A DNA stretch of 64,000 nt. Source: Streptomyces ambofaciens ATCC 23877 (GTDB lineage: Bacteria; Actinomycetota; Actinomycetes; Streptomycetales; Streptomycetaceae). The stretch spans positions 3,645,001 through 3,709,000 of the forward strand of contig NZ_CP012382.1 of assembly GCF_001267885.1 (NCBI RefSeq), read 5' to 3'. Both the position numbers and the translations under genes were made by a program. The notes beneath the pieces are model-generated. The model made no database searches. It had not been told where the DNA came from and saw only the letters and a program-made list of their open reading frames with translations. Positions 45,946-55,260 of this stretch are shown piece after piece (the first letter of the stretch is position 1; every line of letters starts with the position of its first letter).

Positions 45946-46066
45946 GAGTTACCTGTCTCCGCTCTCTACGGGAGTGTGCGTACTGCTTGCTTCTCATGCA
46001 GTGTGCCGCCCGGAAGGCCGGGCGGCACAATCGATCTACGGGACCGGACTCCGGTGAGGGCCCGGG

Positions 46067-47467
46067 TCAGCGGGGACCGAGGCTCCAACGGGGCCCCTGG
46101 GGGCTGTCCTCGATGACCAGACCGGAGTGTCCGAGCTGGTCGCGGATGGCGTCCGCGGTGGCCCAGTCCTTGCGTGCCCGCGCGGCCTCGCGCTGGTCGA
46201 GGACGAGGCGTACGAGGCTGTCGACGACGTGCCTCAGGTCCTCGCCCTGCTCCTGCTCGCCCGCCCACTGCGGGGCCAGCGGGTCCAGCCCGAGCACGCC
46301 GAGCATGGCCCGCACCTCGGCGAGCCGGCCGACGGCGGCTTCCTTGTCGTCGGCGGCCAGCGCGCTGTTGCCCTGCCGGACGGTGGTGTGCACGACGGCG
46401 AGGGCGCCCGGGACGCCCAGGTCGTCGTCCATCGCCTCGGCGAAGGCGGGCGGCACCTCGGCGGCGGGCTCGACGGTCCGGCCGGCCAGCTCGGTGACGC
46501 GCTGCACGAAGCCCTCGATCCGCGCGTACGCCGACTCGGCCTCGCGCAGGGACTCCTCGCTGTACTCGATGGTGGAGCGGTAGTGCGGGGTGCCGAGGTA
46601 GTAGCGGAGCACGACCGGGCGCCACTGCTTGACCATCTCGCCGACCAGCACGCTGTTGCCGAGCGACTTCGACATCTTCTCGCCGCTCATGGTGACCCAG
46701 GCGTTGTGCACCCAGTACCGGGCGAAGGCGTCGCCGAAGCCCTTGGCCTGGGCGATCTCGTTCTCGTGGTGCGGGAAGATCAGGTCGATCCCGCCCCCGT
46801 GGATGTCGAACTCCTCGCCCAGGTACTTGTGCGCCATGGCGGAGCACTCCAGGTGCCAGCCGGGCCGCCCGCGCCCCCAGGGCGTCTCCCAGCTCGGCTC
46901 CCCGGGCTTGGCCGCCTTCCACATGGCGAAGTCCCGCGGGTCCCGCTTGCCGCTCTCGCCCTCCCCCGAGGGCTGGCGCAGTTCGTCGAGGTCCTGGTTG
47001 GACAGCGACAGGTAGCCGGGCAGGGACCGCACGTCGAAGTAGACGTTGCCCTCGGCCTCGTAGGCGTGCCCGCGCTCGATGAGGCCGCGCATCATCTCGA
47101 CCATCTCGGTGATGTGGCCGGTGGCGCGGGGCTCGTAGGTGGGCGGCAGGCAGCCGAGGACGGCGTAGGCGTCGTTGAACGCCCGCTCGTTCTCGTAACC
47201 GATGGACCACCAGGGGCGGTTCTGCTCCGCCGACTTCCAGATGATCTTGTCGTCGATGTCGGTGACGTTGCGGACGAACGTGACGTCGTAGCCGCGGTAG
47301 GCGAACCAGCGGCGCATGATGTCGAAGTTCAGCCCCGACCGGATGTGCCCGATGTGCGGGGCGGCCTGCACGGTGGCACCGCACAGGTAGATCGAGACGC
47401 AGCCCGGCGTGAGGGGGGCGAAGTCACGGATCTGCCGGGCGCTGGTGTCGTACAGGCGAATAGTCAC
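46067..47467 (-). CDS. cysS: Cysteinyl-tRNA synthetase
   Basis: A protein of 466 aa from GTG 47467, with GGAGG five bases upstream. Class I synthetase: zinc ligand in [20 protein letters not shown] with HIGH motif HIGH, catalytic KMSKS in [12 protein letters not shown], and zinc-binding [14 protein letters not shown] plus [17 protein letters not shown]. It charges tRNA-Cys with cysteine. The frame is open further upstream to 47533, but that stretch has no RBS and adds non-conserved residues. The gene lies between the ispF repeat spacer and rlmB. Confidence 0.97.
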   Translation of the reverse strand: MTIRLYDTSARQIRDFAPLTPGCVSIYLCGATVQAAPHIGHIRSGLNFDIMRRWFAYRGYDVTFVRNVTDIDDKIIWKSAEQNRPWWSIGYENERAFNDAYAVLGCLPPTYEPRATGHITEMVEMMRGLIERGHAYEAEGNVYFDVRSLPGYLSLSNQDLDELRQPSGEGESGKRDPRDFAMWKAAKPGEPSWETPWGRGRPGWHLECSAMAHKYLGEEFDIHGGGIDLIFPHHENEIAQAKGFGDAFARYWVHNAWVTMSGEKMSKSLGNSVLVGEMVKQWRPVVLRYYLGTPHYRSTIEYSEESLREAESAYARIEGFVQRVTELAGRTVEPAAEVPPAFAEAMDDDLGVPGALAVVHTTVRQGNSALAADDKEAAVGRLAEVRAMLGVLGLDPLAPQWAGEQEQGEDLRHVVDSLVRLVLDQREAARARKDWATADAIRDQLGHSGLVIEDSPQGPRWSLGPR

Positions 47468-47905
47468 GCCTCCAGGGTAGTAGGCGACGGGCAGTGCCAC
47501 GGGCACACGGCCCCACGCGCCCCTTCCCCCCACCCGCTTTCCACCCCCACCCGAGCCCGAGAGGGGACCGCCCTCCCACCCACCCGAGCGGACGGGACGA
47601 GACCGCCCCCGTCACCCGACCGAGCGGACGAGGCGAGACCGTCCCCTCACCCGACCCAGCGGACGGGACGAGGCCGCCCTTCCCGACCGGGCCGGGTACG
47701 GCGGGGCCGGCTCCTCGTCCGACCGAGCGGACGAGGCGGGGCCCGCCTCTTGCCCGACCGAGTCGGGTGGTGGGTGGGCACAGGCCGGGGTCCAGGGGCG
47801 GAGCCCCTGGCGGGGCGCGGGGCGGAGCCCCGCACGAGGCCGCCGCGCACGGCACCGCCACTCACCGCCCGCCCGGCACCACCCGGCCCAGCCCCGCAGG
47901 GACCG
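47468..47905. repeat. Repeat-filled spacer between ispF and cysS
   Basis: No gene is supported. From about 47570 to 47760 a degenerate ~36-bp unit (core ACCCGACCGAGCGGACGAGG) recurs at least four times. Two adjacent hairpins follow, CCAGGGGC-GGA-GCCCCTGG (47792-47810) and GCGGGGC-GGA-GCCCCGC (47817-47833), sharing the GGGGCGGAGCCCC core and probably terminating ispDF transcription. Confidence 0.75.
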
Positions 47906-48502
47906 TCACCCCACGCGGACCACCAGCGCCGTCGCCACCGCCATCAGCCCTTCCCCCCGCCCGGGGAACCCGAGCCCGTCCGTCGTCGCCCCCGACACCG
48001 ACACCGGCGCACCCACCGCCGCGGACAGCACCGCCTGCGCCTCCTCGCGCCGCTTGCCGACCTTCGGCCGCGCCCCGACCACCTGCACCGCGATGTTCCC
48101 GATCCGGAAGCCCGCCGCGCGCACGATCCGCGCCGCCTCCGTCAGCAGCGTCACCCCCGACGCCCCGGACCACTCGGGCCGCCCCGTACCGAAGTGCTGC
48201 CCGAGGTCCCCGAGCCCCGCCGCGGAGAACAACGCGTTGCACGCCGCGTGCGCGACGACGTCCGCGTCGGAGTGCCCGGCCAGCCCGGGCCCCTCGCCCT
48301 CCCACTTCAGCCCGGCGCACCACAGCTCGCGCCCGTCCTCGAAGGCGTGGATGTCCGTACCGATCCCGACCTGCGGCAGCGGCGGCAGCGACTGCCCGTC
48401 CGTCCCGGAGGTCACGGAAGCCCCGGAAGCCACGCCCTCAGAAGTCCCAGCGATCTCAGAAGTCCCAGGAGTCTCAGGAGTCCCAGAAGTCTCAGAACCC
48501 AT
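47906..48502 (-). CDS. ispF: 2-C-methyl-D-erythritol 2,4-cyclodiphosphate synthase
   Basis: A protein of 198 aa if it starts at ATG 48502, about 40 longer than usual. The core is complete: metal ligands GIGTDIHAF, substrate segment [28 protein letters not shown], and C-terminal [14 protein letters not shown]. It makes MEcPP in the MEP isoprenoid pathway. The first 40 residues are a Ser/Gly/Thr/Glu repeat ([18 protein letters not shown]) arising from a tandem DNA repeat that overlaps the end of ispD by 11 nt. Translation may begin instead at an internal GTG nearer the core. Confidence 0.93.
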   Translation of the reverse strand: MGSETSGTPETPGTSEIAGTSEGVASGASVTSGTDGQSLPPLPQVGIGTDIHAFEDGRELWCAGLKWEGEGPGLAGHSDADVVAHAACNALFSAAGLGDLGQHFGTGRPEWSGASGVTLLTEAARIVRAAGFRIGNIAVQVVGARPKVGKRREEAQAVLSAAVGAPVSVSGATTDGLGFPGRGEGLMAVATALVVRVG

Positions 48503-49268
48503 CGTTCAGCCTCCTGCGCGCCAGGACCGCCTCCGCGAGCACCAGGTCGAGGGGCCGCGTCACCTTGAACGCCTCCTCGTGCCCCGGCACGACCACCACC
48601 GTCGGCCCGAGCCGCTCCACCATGCTCGCGTCGTCGGTGACGTCACCGGTCACCGTCTCGTGGGCCCGCACCAGCGTCGCCCGGTCGAAGCCCTGCGGCG
48701 TCTGCACCGCGCGCAGCCGCGCCCGTTCCGGCGTCGCGACCACCGGCTCGGGCTCTCCCGGCGCGGTGGCGGGCTCGACCTGCTTGACCGTGTCGGCCAG
48801 CGGCACCGCCGGCACCACGGCGGGCGCGCCCTCGCGCACGGCCTCGATCACGGCGTCCACCGTGTCCACGGGCACCAGCGGCCGGGCCGCGTCGTGCACG
48901 AGGACGATGTCGTACTCGGGCGGCAGCGCGTCCAGGCCGAGCCGTACGGACTCCTGCCGCGACGCGCCGCCGGGCACGACGAGGAAGTCCGTCCGCTCCG
49001 GCAGCGCGTGCGCGTCGAGCAGACTCCTGACCTCGGCCGCGCCGTCGGGCGGTGCCACGACGACGACCAGGGAGACGGCCCGGGACGCGGCCATCGCCCG
49101 GACGGCGTGGATGAGCATGGGCGTGCCGCCCAGCGCGCGGAGGGCCTTCGGCGCGCCGGGCCCGAGCCGTACGCCCCGGCCGGCGGCCGGGATCACGGCC
49201 GCGGTCCGGGCCTTCGTACGGGCGCCGGGAGGCGTCTGCGCGGGCGAGGGACGCGATTCGTCAGACAT
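48492..49268 (-). CDS. ispD: 2-C-methyl-D-erythritol 4-phosphate cytidylyltransferase
   Basis: A protein of 258 aa. Nucleotide-binding signature [20 protein letters not shown] near residues 24-43, [11 protein letters not shown], and the catalytic ribose region [20 protein letters not shown]. It forms CDP-ME from MEP and CTP, the step two before IspF in the MEP pathway, and overlaps ispF, forming an ispDF operon. The first 20 residues are a variable leader ([17 protein letters not shown]). ATG 49268. Confidence 0.95.
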   Translation of the reverse strand: MSDESRPSPAQTPPGARTKARTAAVIPAAGRGVRLGPGAPKALRALGGTPMLIHAVRAMAASRAVSLVVVVAPPDGAAEVRSLLDAHALPERTDFLVVPGGASRQESVRLGLDALPPEYDIVLVHDAARPLVPVDTVDAVIEAVREGAPAVVPAVPLADTVKQVEPATAPGEPEPVVATPERARLRAVQTPQGFDRATLVRAHETVTGDVTDDASMVERLGPTVVVVPGHEEAFKVTRPLDLVLAEAVLARRRLNDGF

Positions 49269-49581
49269 CGGTTCCTGTCAGGTTTGTGTGCTCGACCTAG
49301 TTGGGTATGGCCTCACCGTGCCGGGCGCGAAGCCCCGACCGGACCCTTCCGTGACCCCGGTCGAGCCAGCAGCCCGGGCCCGGCACGCCAGTACCCGGGG
49401 GAGACCCCGGGATGAGCCTACGAACACGAGGGCGTACCGGGACGGGTATCCGGGTACGAACATGCCGCAGCGCCCGGCGACAGCAGAGATGTCATCGGGC
49501 ACCGCGGCATTTCAGTGCGCTGATCCGAGCGGGCAGCGGGCTGCGTTCCGCCTCGGGAGGCGAATCACCTCGGGAGGCGGC
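49269..49581. promoter_or_regulatory. Spacer between carD and ispD
   Basis: 313 bp without a supported gene, upstream of the ispDF start. A 12-bp direct repeat CCTCGGGAGGCG occurs at 49551-49562 and 49568-49579, next to the carD stop. Otherwise no promoter consensus is evident. Confidence 0.4.
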
Positions 49582-50064
49582 TCAGGAAGCGAGCACCTCG
49601 TCGAGCAGGGCCTCCGCCTTGTCCTCGTTGGTGTTCTCCGCGAGAGCGAGCTCGCTCACCAGGATCTGGCGGGCCTTGGCGAGCATGCGCTTCTCACCGG
49701 CGGAGAGTCCGCGCTCACGCTCCCGGCGCCACAGGTCGCGTACGACTTCCGCGACCTTGATGACGTCGCCGGAGGCGAGCTTCTCCAGGTTTGCCTTGTA
49801 ACGACGCGACCAGTTCGTGGGCTCCTCGGCATACGGCGCGCGCAGCACCTCGAAGACCCGGTCCAGCCCGTCCTGACCGACCACATCACGCACGCCGACG
49901 AACTCCGCATTGTCCGCTGGCACACGTACCGTCAGGTCACCCTGGGCGACCTTCAGCACCAAGTAGGTCTTGTCCACGCCTTTGATCTGGCGAGTTTCGA
50001 TAGCCTCGATCAGCGCGGCCCCGTGATGGGGATAGACCACGGTGTCGCCAACCTTGAACGTCAT
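49582..50064 (-). CDS. carD: CarD family transcriptional regulator
   Basis: A protein of 160 aa. The N-terminal RNA-polymerase-interacting Tudor-like domain is clear ([40 protein letters not shown]), followed by the helical DNA-binding domain ([36 protein letters not shown]). CarD stabilises the open promoter complex and is essential in mycobacteria. It lies just upstream of ispDF on the same strand, the usual actinobacterial arrangement. ATG 50064 is preceded by GGAAGGGGTACC. Confidence 0.96.
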   Translation of the reverse strand: MTFKVGDTVVYPHHGAALIEAIETRQIKGVDKTYLVLKVAQGDLTVRVPADNAEFVGVRDVVGQDGLDRVFEVLRAPYAEEPTNWSRRYKANLEKLASGDVIKVAEVVRDLWRRERERGLSAGEKRMLAKARQILVSELALAENTNEDKAEALLDEVLAS

Positions 50065-50751
50065 GTGACAGGTACCCCTTCCGTGGCTATCCAGGGTAAC
50101 ACGGATACGGCGTCTTCTGAATGGCGTTTTCGCAGGTCAGGGCATATCTCGGGGCTTGACAACAGCGACAGGAACGTGCTGCGCCGGGCGAGCGGAAGAA
50201 AGTATTCGCAGGTCGGAGCGGCTCTTCAGGGCGGGCGAAACGCGCACGTCACACACATCCGGGAAGCCCTCCACCTGCCCGAAACACGCCGTATGTCCGG
50301 TTCCACGCGTGCGACTTCCGCTACTCCGTTCGGTGACCGAGGCGGGGTTCCGGACGAATCCGGAATTGATCACGAGGTGCCCCGCCCGGCCCGCCGATGA
50401 TCAATTTCCTGGCCGTCCGCGCATTCCTTCACGAAAATCTCGCGCACCGGCGGCCGGCCCGTATCACGAGGGCTTCTTATGTGAATGGCGGACGAGTGCC
50501 GACCGCAAAGCGACGCGGGAAGCGGTCGCGCGGGAGCGCTCCGCGCGCCCGCCCGCGGCCCCCGCACCACCCCGGTCCCCACACCGGCCCCACCGCCGCC
50601 CTACCGCCTGCCGGGCGAAGCCGGGCACCTTCGGGGAGGGTCGGGTGCGGCCGCCCGGGAACGGCTCGGTAGCCTAAGGCCGCTGACAGTCACTTAGGGC
50701 GGCTTTATCCGTTGCCGCCGTCTCGCTCGAGTCCTAGGAGTTGCCGCCGCC
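50065..50751. promoter_or_regulatory. Long divergent intergenic region between carD and lipoprotein gene
   Basis: 687 bp with lower GC than its surroundings and no ORF with convincing coding character. For carD, a TACCCT -10-like hexamer lies about 30 bp upstream of ATG 50064 on the minus strand, within the GTGTTACCCTGG stretch. At the right end TAGGAG at 50726 serves the lipoprotein GTG. The lower GC suggests a complex promoter region, perhaps also with a small RNA. Confidence 0.45.
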
Positions 50752-51492
50752 GTGAGCAGCAGCCTTCGACGCGGCGCCCTCGCCGCCGCCGCCATCGCGT
50801 TCTCGATCGCCTCGCTCGCCGCGTGCGGTGCCGGTCACAACGCCCAGACGCTGGAGATCAAGCCGGACAACGCTGCGACGACCGTCGGTGATCTCCAGAT
50901 CCAGAACGCGATCGTCATCACGCAGCCCGACCTGGAGTCGACCGGCCCGGCCGTGGTCTCCGCCACCCTGTTCAACAACGGCAGGACGGACCAGACGCTC
51001 GAGTCCATCACCGTGGAGGGCACCGACAAGTCCGCCGAGCTGAAGCCCGCGAAGGGCGAGAAGGGCGGCAACGGCCTGACCGTCCCGGCGGGCGGTTCCG
51101 TGGTCATCGGCGGCAAGGACAACGCCTCGGCCGTCCTGCCCAGCAGCCGCGAGGCCATCAGGGACGGCAACGCGCAGGAGATCACCTTCACCTTCAGCAA
51201 GACCGGTGAGGTCAGCCTGAAGGCGTTCGTCGTCCCCGCCGAGAGCTTCTTCTCCGACTGGGGCCCGAGCGACGTCCCGGCGGCCCCCGGCGCGTCGGGG
51301 CAGCCCTCGCAGGAGACCTCCGGCGAACCGTCCGACGGCCAGACCTCGGGTGCGCCGGCCGACGGCGAGTCCGCCGCGGGCACCGGCGAGTCGCCCGCGG
51401 CCGGCGAGTCCCCCGCCGCCGGGTCCGAGGGCGGGTCCGCCACCGGCACCGCGACGGACGGCACCTCGCACGAGGCCGACGCGGGTCACTGA
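50752..51492 (+). CDS. Secreted lipoprotein of unknown function
   Basis: A protein of 246 aa from GTG 50752. The signal peptide ends with a lipobox (ASLAACGAG, Cys at about residue 24). The mature part is a single Ig-like/copper-chaperone-like beta-sandwich (IQNAIVITQPDLESTGPAVV, SATLFNNGRTDQTLESITVE, LTVPAGGSVVIGGKDN). The last 75 residues are a Ser/Gly/Ala/Glu-rich tail with repeated ESPAAG units. It resembles PCu(A)C-type lipoproteins in overall layout, but His/Met copper ligands are not evident. Located between carD and phoPR and followed by a terminator. Confidence 0.8.
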   Translation: MSSSLRRGALAAAAIAFSIASLAACGAGHNAQTLEIKPDNAATTVGDLQIQNAIVITQPDLESTGPAVVSATLFNNGRTDQTLESITVEGTDKSAELKPAKGEKGGNGLTVPAGGSVVIGGKDNASAVLPSSREAIRDGNAQEITFTFSKTGEVSLKAFVVPAESFFSDWGPSDVPAAPGASGQPSQETSGEPSDGQTSGAPADGESAAGTGESPAAGESPAAGSEGGSATGTATDGTSHEADAGH

Positions 51493-51507
51493 GGCACGAG
51501 GCACGGC

Positions 51508-51541
51508 GAAGGGCGGGACCTCCGTGGAGGTCCCGCCCTTC
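51508..51541. terminator. Hairpin terminator between lipoprotein gene and phoP
   Basis: A near-perfect 15-16-bp stem (GAAGGGCGGGACCTCC / GGAGGTCCCGCCCTTC) with a minimal loop, between convergent genes. Confidence 0.9.
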
Positions 51542-51594
51542 TCTTACCGCCTCAGGGCGCGTCCCGGACGCGGACGTCCGGGGCGCCGGTCCCT

Positions 51595-52275
51595 CTACGG
51601 CTCGAACTTGTACCCGAGGCCCCGCACGGTCACCAGGTACCGCGGCGCGCCCGGGTCGGGCTCGATCTTGGCGCGCAGCCGCTTGACGTGGACGTCGAGG
51701 GTCTTGGTGTCACCGACGTAGTCGGCGCCCCAGACCCGGTCGATCAGCTGCATGCGGGTGAGCACGCGGCCGGCGTTGCGCAGCAGCATCTCCAGCAGGT
51801 CGAACTCCTTCAGCGGCAGGTCGACCTTGGTGCCGCCCACCGTCACGACGTGCCGGTCGACGTCCATGCGGACGGGACCGGCCTCCAGCGCGGCGGGCGC
51901 GACCTCCTCCGGCTCGCCGCGACGGCGCAGTACGGCACGGATGCGCGCGACCAGCTCGCGGGAGGAGAAGGGCTTGGTGACGTAGTCGTCGGCCCCTATC
52001 TCCAGCCCGACGACCTTGTCGATCTCACTGTCCTTGGCGGTCACCATGATCACGGGAACGTTCGAGCGGCCGCGCAGCTGACGGCACACCTCGGTGCCCG
52101 GCAGGCCGGGCAGCATCAGGTCGAGGAGCACGAGGTCGGCGCCGTTGCGCTCGAACTCGTCGAGTCCGTCGGGGCCGGTGGTCGCGACGGCGACCTCGAA
52201 GCCCTCTTTGCGGAGCATGTACGACAGGGCGTCGGAGAAGGACTCCTCGTCCTCGACGACGAGCACACGGGTCAC
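51595..52275 (-). CDS. phoP: Phosphate response regulator PhoP
   Basis: A protein of 226 aa from GTG 52275. OmpR family: receiver with EDEE acidic pocket, phospho-acceptor Asp52 in DLVLLDLMLPGLPG, switch Thr/Lys in IMVTAKDSE and DDYVTKPFS. The C-terminal winged helix has LPLKEFDLLEMLLRNAG and DVHVKRLRAKIEPDPG. The sequence is nearly identical to S. coelicolor PhoP as remembered. It activates the pho regulon under phosphate starvation and represses antibiotic and nitrogen genes. Its start overlaps the phoR stop by 4 nt. Confidence 0.96.
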   Translation of the reverse strand: MTRVLVVEDEESFSDALSYMLRKEGFEVAVATTGPDGLDEFERNGADLVLLDLMLPGLPGTEVCRQLRGRSNVPVIMVTAKDSEIDKVVGLEIGADDYVTKPFSSRELVARIRAVLRRRGEPEEVAPAALEAGPVRMDVDRHVVTVGGTKVDLPLKEFDLLEMLLRNAGRVLTRMQLIDRVWGADYVGDTKTLDVHVKRLRAKIEPDPGAPRYLVTVRGLGYKFEP

Positions 52276-53543
52276 GGAAGGACCTCCGGGGCGGGAAGCG
52301 TTTCGTACGGGGAAGTATGGGGGGAAGAGAGGGACCGCTCGGTCTCGGCGCTGAGTCCGGCGCGGTCGGATCGCTGCGCCGCGCGGTCGCGGGACGCGCC
52401 CGACTCCGGCAGTCGCAGGGTGAAGGTGGAGCCCTGGCCTTCGGCGCTCCACACCGTGACCTCCCCGCCGTGCGAGGCGACCACGTGCTTGACGATCGCG
52501 AGACCCAGACCGGTGCCTCCGGTGGCCCGGGAGCGGGCGGGGTCCACGCGGTAGAAGCGCTCGAAGACGCGCTCCTTGTCCTTCTCCGAGATGCCGATGC
52601 CCTGGTCGGTCACGGCGATCTCGATCAGGTCGCCACCGGGCGCGTTCACGCGGCGGGCCGCTATGCCGACGCGGGTGCGGGCGGGCGAGTAGTTGACGGC
52701 GTTCTCGACCAGGTTGCCGAGGGCGGCGGCGAGCTGGCCGCGGTTGCCTCGTACGTGCAGATCCGCCGTTCCTCCGGCGGCCATGGTGATCTGCTTGGTG
52801 CCGGCCGCGTGCCGGCAGCGGTCGATGGCCTCGGCGACCAGCTCGTCCACCCGGACGGGCTCGGCGTCGTCGAGCGGGTCGTCGTTCTGGACCCGGGACA
52901 GGTCGATGAGCTCCTGCACGAGGTTGGTGAGGCGGGTCGCCTCGATCTGCATGCGTCCGGCGAACCGTTCCACCGCCTCCGGGTCCTCCGAGGCGTCCAT
53001 GACGGCCTCGGAGAGCAGGGAGAGGGCGCCGACCGGCGTCTTCAGCTCGTGGCTCACGTTGGCGACGAAGTCGCGCCGTACGGCCTCGATGCGACGGGCC
53101 TCGGTGAGGTCCTCGACGAGCAGCAGCACCAGCCGGGAGCCGAGGGGGGCGACGCGCGCGGAGACGGCGAGTGCCTCGCCGCGTCCGGTGCCCCGCCTCG
53201 GCAGATCCAGCTCGACCTGTCGTATCTCTCCGTCCCGCCGCGTGTCCCGGGCCATCTGCAGCATCGGCTCGACGGCGAGTTTGCCGCCCCGGACCAGGCC
53301 GAGGGCGTACGCCGCCGAGCTGGCCTTCACCACCGCGTCGGCCTCGTCGAGGACGACCGCGGAGGAGCGGAGCACCGACAGGACGGTGTCCACGCCGGGC
53401 GGGAGCACCGGGTCGGTGTGCAGAGAGGTGCGGGTCGGGCGCTTCTGGTCGCGCTCGCTCCAGCGGAACGCCAGCATGGCGATGACACCGGTGAGTACTC
53501 CGGCGATCGCTGCCGCTGCGGCGACCGCCGCGTTCACGTCCAT
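52272..53543 (-). CDS. phoR: Phosphate sensor kinase PhoR
   Basis: A protein of 423 aa. One N-terminal membrane segment (AVAAAAAIAGVLTGVIAMLA) with almost no extracellular loop, a PAS-like region, then HisKA with His165 in FVANVSHELKTPVGAL and a HATPase domain (NLVENAVNYSPA, VTDQGIGIS, TGGTGLGLAIVKHV). The short N-terminus implies sensing through partner proteins or the membrane, as in known Streptomyces PhoR. It phosphorylates PhoP. A three-unit PHO box upstream predicts autoregulation. ATG 53543. Confidence 0.95.
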   Translation of the reverse strand: MDVNAAVAAAAAIAGVLTGVIAMLAFRWSERDQKRPTRTSLHTDPVLPPGVDTVLSVLRSSAVVLDEADAVVKASSAAYALGLVRGGKLAVEPMLQMARDTRRDGEIRQVELDLPRRGTGRGEALAVSARVAPLGSRLVLLLVEDLTEARRIEAVRRDFVANVSHELKTPVGALSLLSEAVMDASEDPEAVERFAGRMQIEATRLTNLVQELIDLSRVQNDDPLDDAEPVRVDELVAEAIDRCRHAAGTKQITMAAGGTADLHVRGNRGQLAAALGNLVENAVNYSPARTRVGIAARRVNAPGGDLIEIAVTDQGIGISEKDKERVFERFYRVDPARSRATGGTGLGLAIVKHVVASHGGEVTVWSAEGQGSTFTLRLPESGASRDRAAQRSDRAGLSAETERSLSSPHTSPYETLPAPEVLP

Positions 53544-53616
53544 GCGTCCAGGTTAGGCATGGGGAACGGTCCCGCCCCAGCCATCGGACTGCGACCTCGA
53601 ACACTCGTCGCCCAGA

Positions 53617-53649
53617 GTTCACCTTGGAGCCAGGGATGGTTCATTTGAG
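53617..53649. promoter_or_regulatory. PHO box in the phoR-phoU intergenic region
   Basis: Three contiguous 11-bp direct-repeat units: GTTCACCTTGG, AGCCAGGGATG, GTTCATTTGAG. The outer two match the Streptomyces PhoP-binding consensus (GTTCAnnn...). PhoP binding here would co-regulate phoRP and phoU. Confidence 0.85.
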
Positions 53650-53766
53650 ATGCCGGAAACGGACGCGTACGGGCCGGACCGTGTAAGCGTGGGGGCACGG
53701 CAAGGGTGCGAGCCGGTGCCGAGCCGGTGCGAGCCCCCTAAATGGACGTACGAGAGGGAATTCCTG

Positions 53767-54456
53767 ATGCGGGACGCGTACCACGAGGAACTGGACTCGA
53801 TCGGCGACAGCCTGGTGGAGATGGCCCGGCTCGTCGGATCGGCGATCGGGCGCGCCACGACCGCCATTCTCGACTCGGACCTGAAGCTGGCCGAGAACGT
53901 GATCGAGGGCGACCAGAGGGTCGACGAGCTCCACCACGAGCTGGAGGCCCGGGCGATAGCCCTGCTGGCCCGGCAGCAGCCGGTCGCCACGGACCTGCGC
54001 ATCGTCGTCACCTCGCTGCGGATGTCGGCCGACCTGGAGCGCTCGGGCGACCTGGCCCAGCACGTGGCCAAGCTGGCCCGGCTGCGCTACCCGGAGCGCG
54101 CGGTCCCGAGCGACCTGCACGCGACCATCCTGGAGATGGGCCAGCTCGCGCAGCGCCTGATGGCGAAGGCGGCCGAGGTGATCATCACCAAGGACGTCGA
54201 CCTGGCCCTCCAGCTGGAGCAGGACGACGACGCGATGGACCTCCTCCACCGCACCCTCTTCCAGCACCTGATGGACGACCGGTGGAAGCACGGCATCGAG
54301 ACGGCCGTGGACGTCACCCTCCTCGGCCGCTACTACGAGCGCTACGCCGACCACGCCGTCGCGGTCGCCAAGCGGGTCGTCTACCTGGTCACCGGCGAGC
54401 ACGCGGACGACCTCCAGGCGGACATCCAGCCGCCGACGCAGGCCGAGGGGGCCTGA
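53767..54456 (+). CDS. phoU: Phosphate transport regulator PhoU
   Basis: A protein of 229 aa. Two tandem three-helix repeats carry the metal-binding Glu/Asp-rich signatures: AYHEELDSIGDSLVEMARLV, VTSLRMSADLERSGDLAQHV, LLGRYYERYADHAVAVAKRV. PhoU bridges PhoR and the Pst transporter and dampens kinase signalling when phosphate is high. ATG 53767 has GAGAGGGAATTCCTG upstream; an earlier in-frame start at 53650 lies inside the PHO-box promoter. Divergent from phoR. Confidence 0.96.
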   Translation: MRDAYHEELDSIGDSLVEMARLVGSAIGRATTAILDSDLKLAENVIEGDQRVDELHHELEARAIALLARQQPVATDLRIVVTSLRMSADLERSGDLAQHVAKLARLRYPERAVPSDLHATILEMGQLAQRLMAKAAEVIITKDVDLALQLEQDDDAMDLLHRTLFQHLMDDRWKHGIETAVDVTLLGRYYERYADHAVAVAKRVVYLVTGEHADDLQADIQPPTQAEGA

Positions 54457-54626
54457 GCCCACCCCCCGCAGGCCGTGCCCCCCCGGGGGGGTGGGGCCGG
54501 CCGGGGGCGCGCGCGGTCACCCCAGTGCGCCGTTGATGCGACCGCCTCCGGGGGCGTGCAATGGGCCTGGCACACAGGCACAGGCATCCAGGCACAGGCA
54601 CCAGTCCCCGTCCTCAGGAGGAACCC

Positions 54627-54782
54627 GTGGCCGATTCCCCGAGCACCCAGTCCGACCCCGCCCGGGAACGACCGACCGAGCAGCCCGCCGAGATCCGCAG
54701 CCTGCCCCTGATCGCCGCGTGCGGCTGCGGCTCGGGCTGCGGCTGCGGCTGCCAGTCGGGCAACCCCTGCCAGTGCGGCTGA
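54627..54782 (+). CDS. Small Cys-rich peptide
   Basis: A protein of 51 aa from GTG 54627, supported by an exact AGGAGG site 7 nt upstream. Residues 1-30 are hydrophilic and acidic. The C-terminal 20 residues are ACGCGSGCGCGCQSGNPCQC plus G, with eight Cys in Cys-x-Cys pairs. Clustered C-x-C pairs are typical of metallothioneins and other soft-metal binders. The adjacent gene encodes a nickel-binding family protein, which fits a metal role. No annotated family is recognised; a modified-peptide precursor is an alternative. Confidence 0.75.
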   Translation: MADSPSTQSDPARERPTEQPAEIRSLPLIAACGCGSGCGCGCQSGNPCQCG

Positions 54783-54900
54783 CGCGGTAGCGGTCCGCGG
54801 CCGTACGGCGGTGGCACCCCGGTGGCGCGGCGGCCGGGCTCGCCCCGTCCGCCGCCCGGGCGCATCCTGGGAGGAGAGACCCTGAAGGGGGTGCGAGACC

Positions 54901-55149
54901 ATGGCTCACTTCATGGACGTGCACCACGGGATGCACGACATCACCTCGGACCAGCTCCACGAGGCCCATCGGGCGGACCTCGCGATCGAGAAGGACGAGG
55001 ACGTCCACTTCGAACGCGCCTGGGCGGACCCGGCCTCCGGCACCGTCTACTGCCTCTCCGAGGGACCGTCGGCCGAGGCGGTCCAGCGCGTCCACGAACG
55101 CGCGGGCCACAGGGCGGACGAGATCCACGAGGTCCCGCTGACGGTGTGA
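54901..55149 (+). CDS. SCO4226-type nickel-binding protein (DUF4242)
   Basis: A protein of 82 aa. Small ferredoxin-like alpha/beta protein: MAHFMDVHHGMHDITSDQ at the start, EDVHFERAWADPASGTVYCL in the centre. It matches the S. coelicolor SCO4226 group, for which a structure with bound nickel was reported (from memory). The His-rich N-terminus (H3, H8, H9, H12) and Cys/His residues are plausible ligands. It may sequester or sense Ni2+. AGGAGAG precedes the start with unusual spacing (28 nt); GGGGGTGCGAGACC is nearer. Confidence 0.9.
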   Translation: MAHFMDVHHGMHDITSDQLHEAHRADLAIEKDEDVHFERAWADPASGTVYCLSEGPSAEAVQRVHERAGHRADEIHEVPLTV

Positions 55150-55260
55150 GCCTCCCCTGGGTGTCGCCTCCCACGACGTGAGTACGGGTACTCAGGTCCG
55201 GGGGTCCGTCTCCGTCCCACCCTGGAGACAGGAAGACGACCCACGGGGAGACGAGAACCG

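Noticed and set aside
47494..50400. 968-codon plus-strand frame
   Set aside because: It covers ispF, ispD and carD on the other strand and consists of Arg/Pro/Ser low-complexity residues.
50156..50677. Possible protein gene in the carD spacer
   Set aside because: Cys/Arg/Pro-rich translation with poor third-position bias and no ribosome site.
54475..54500. C7/G7 hairpin after phoU as a slippage site
   Set aside because: It is intergenic and best explained as a weak terminator.
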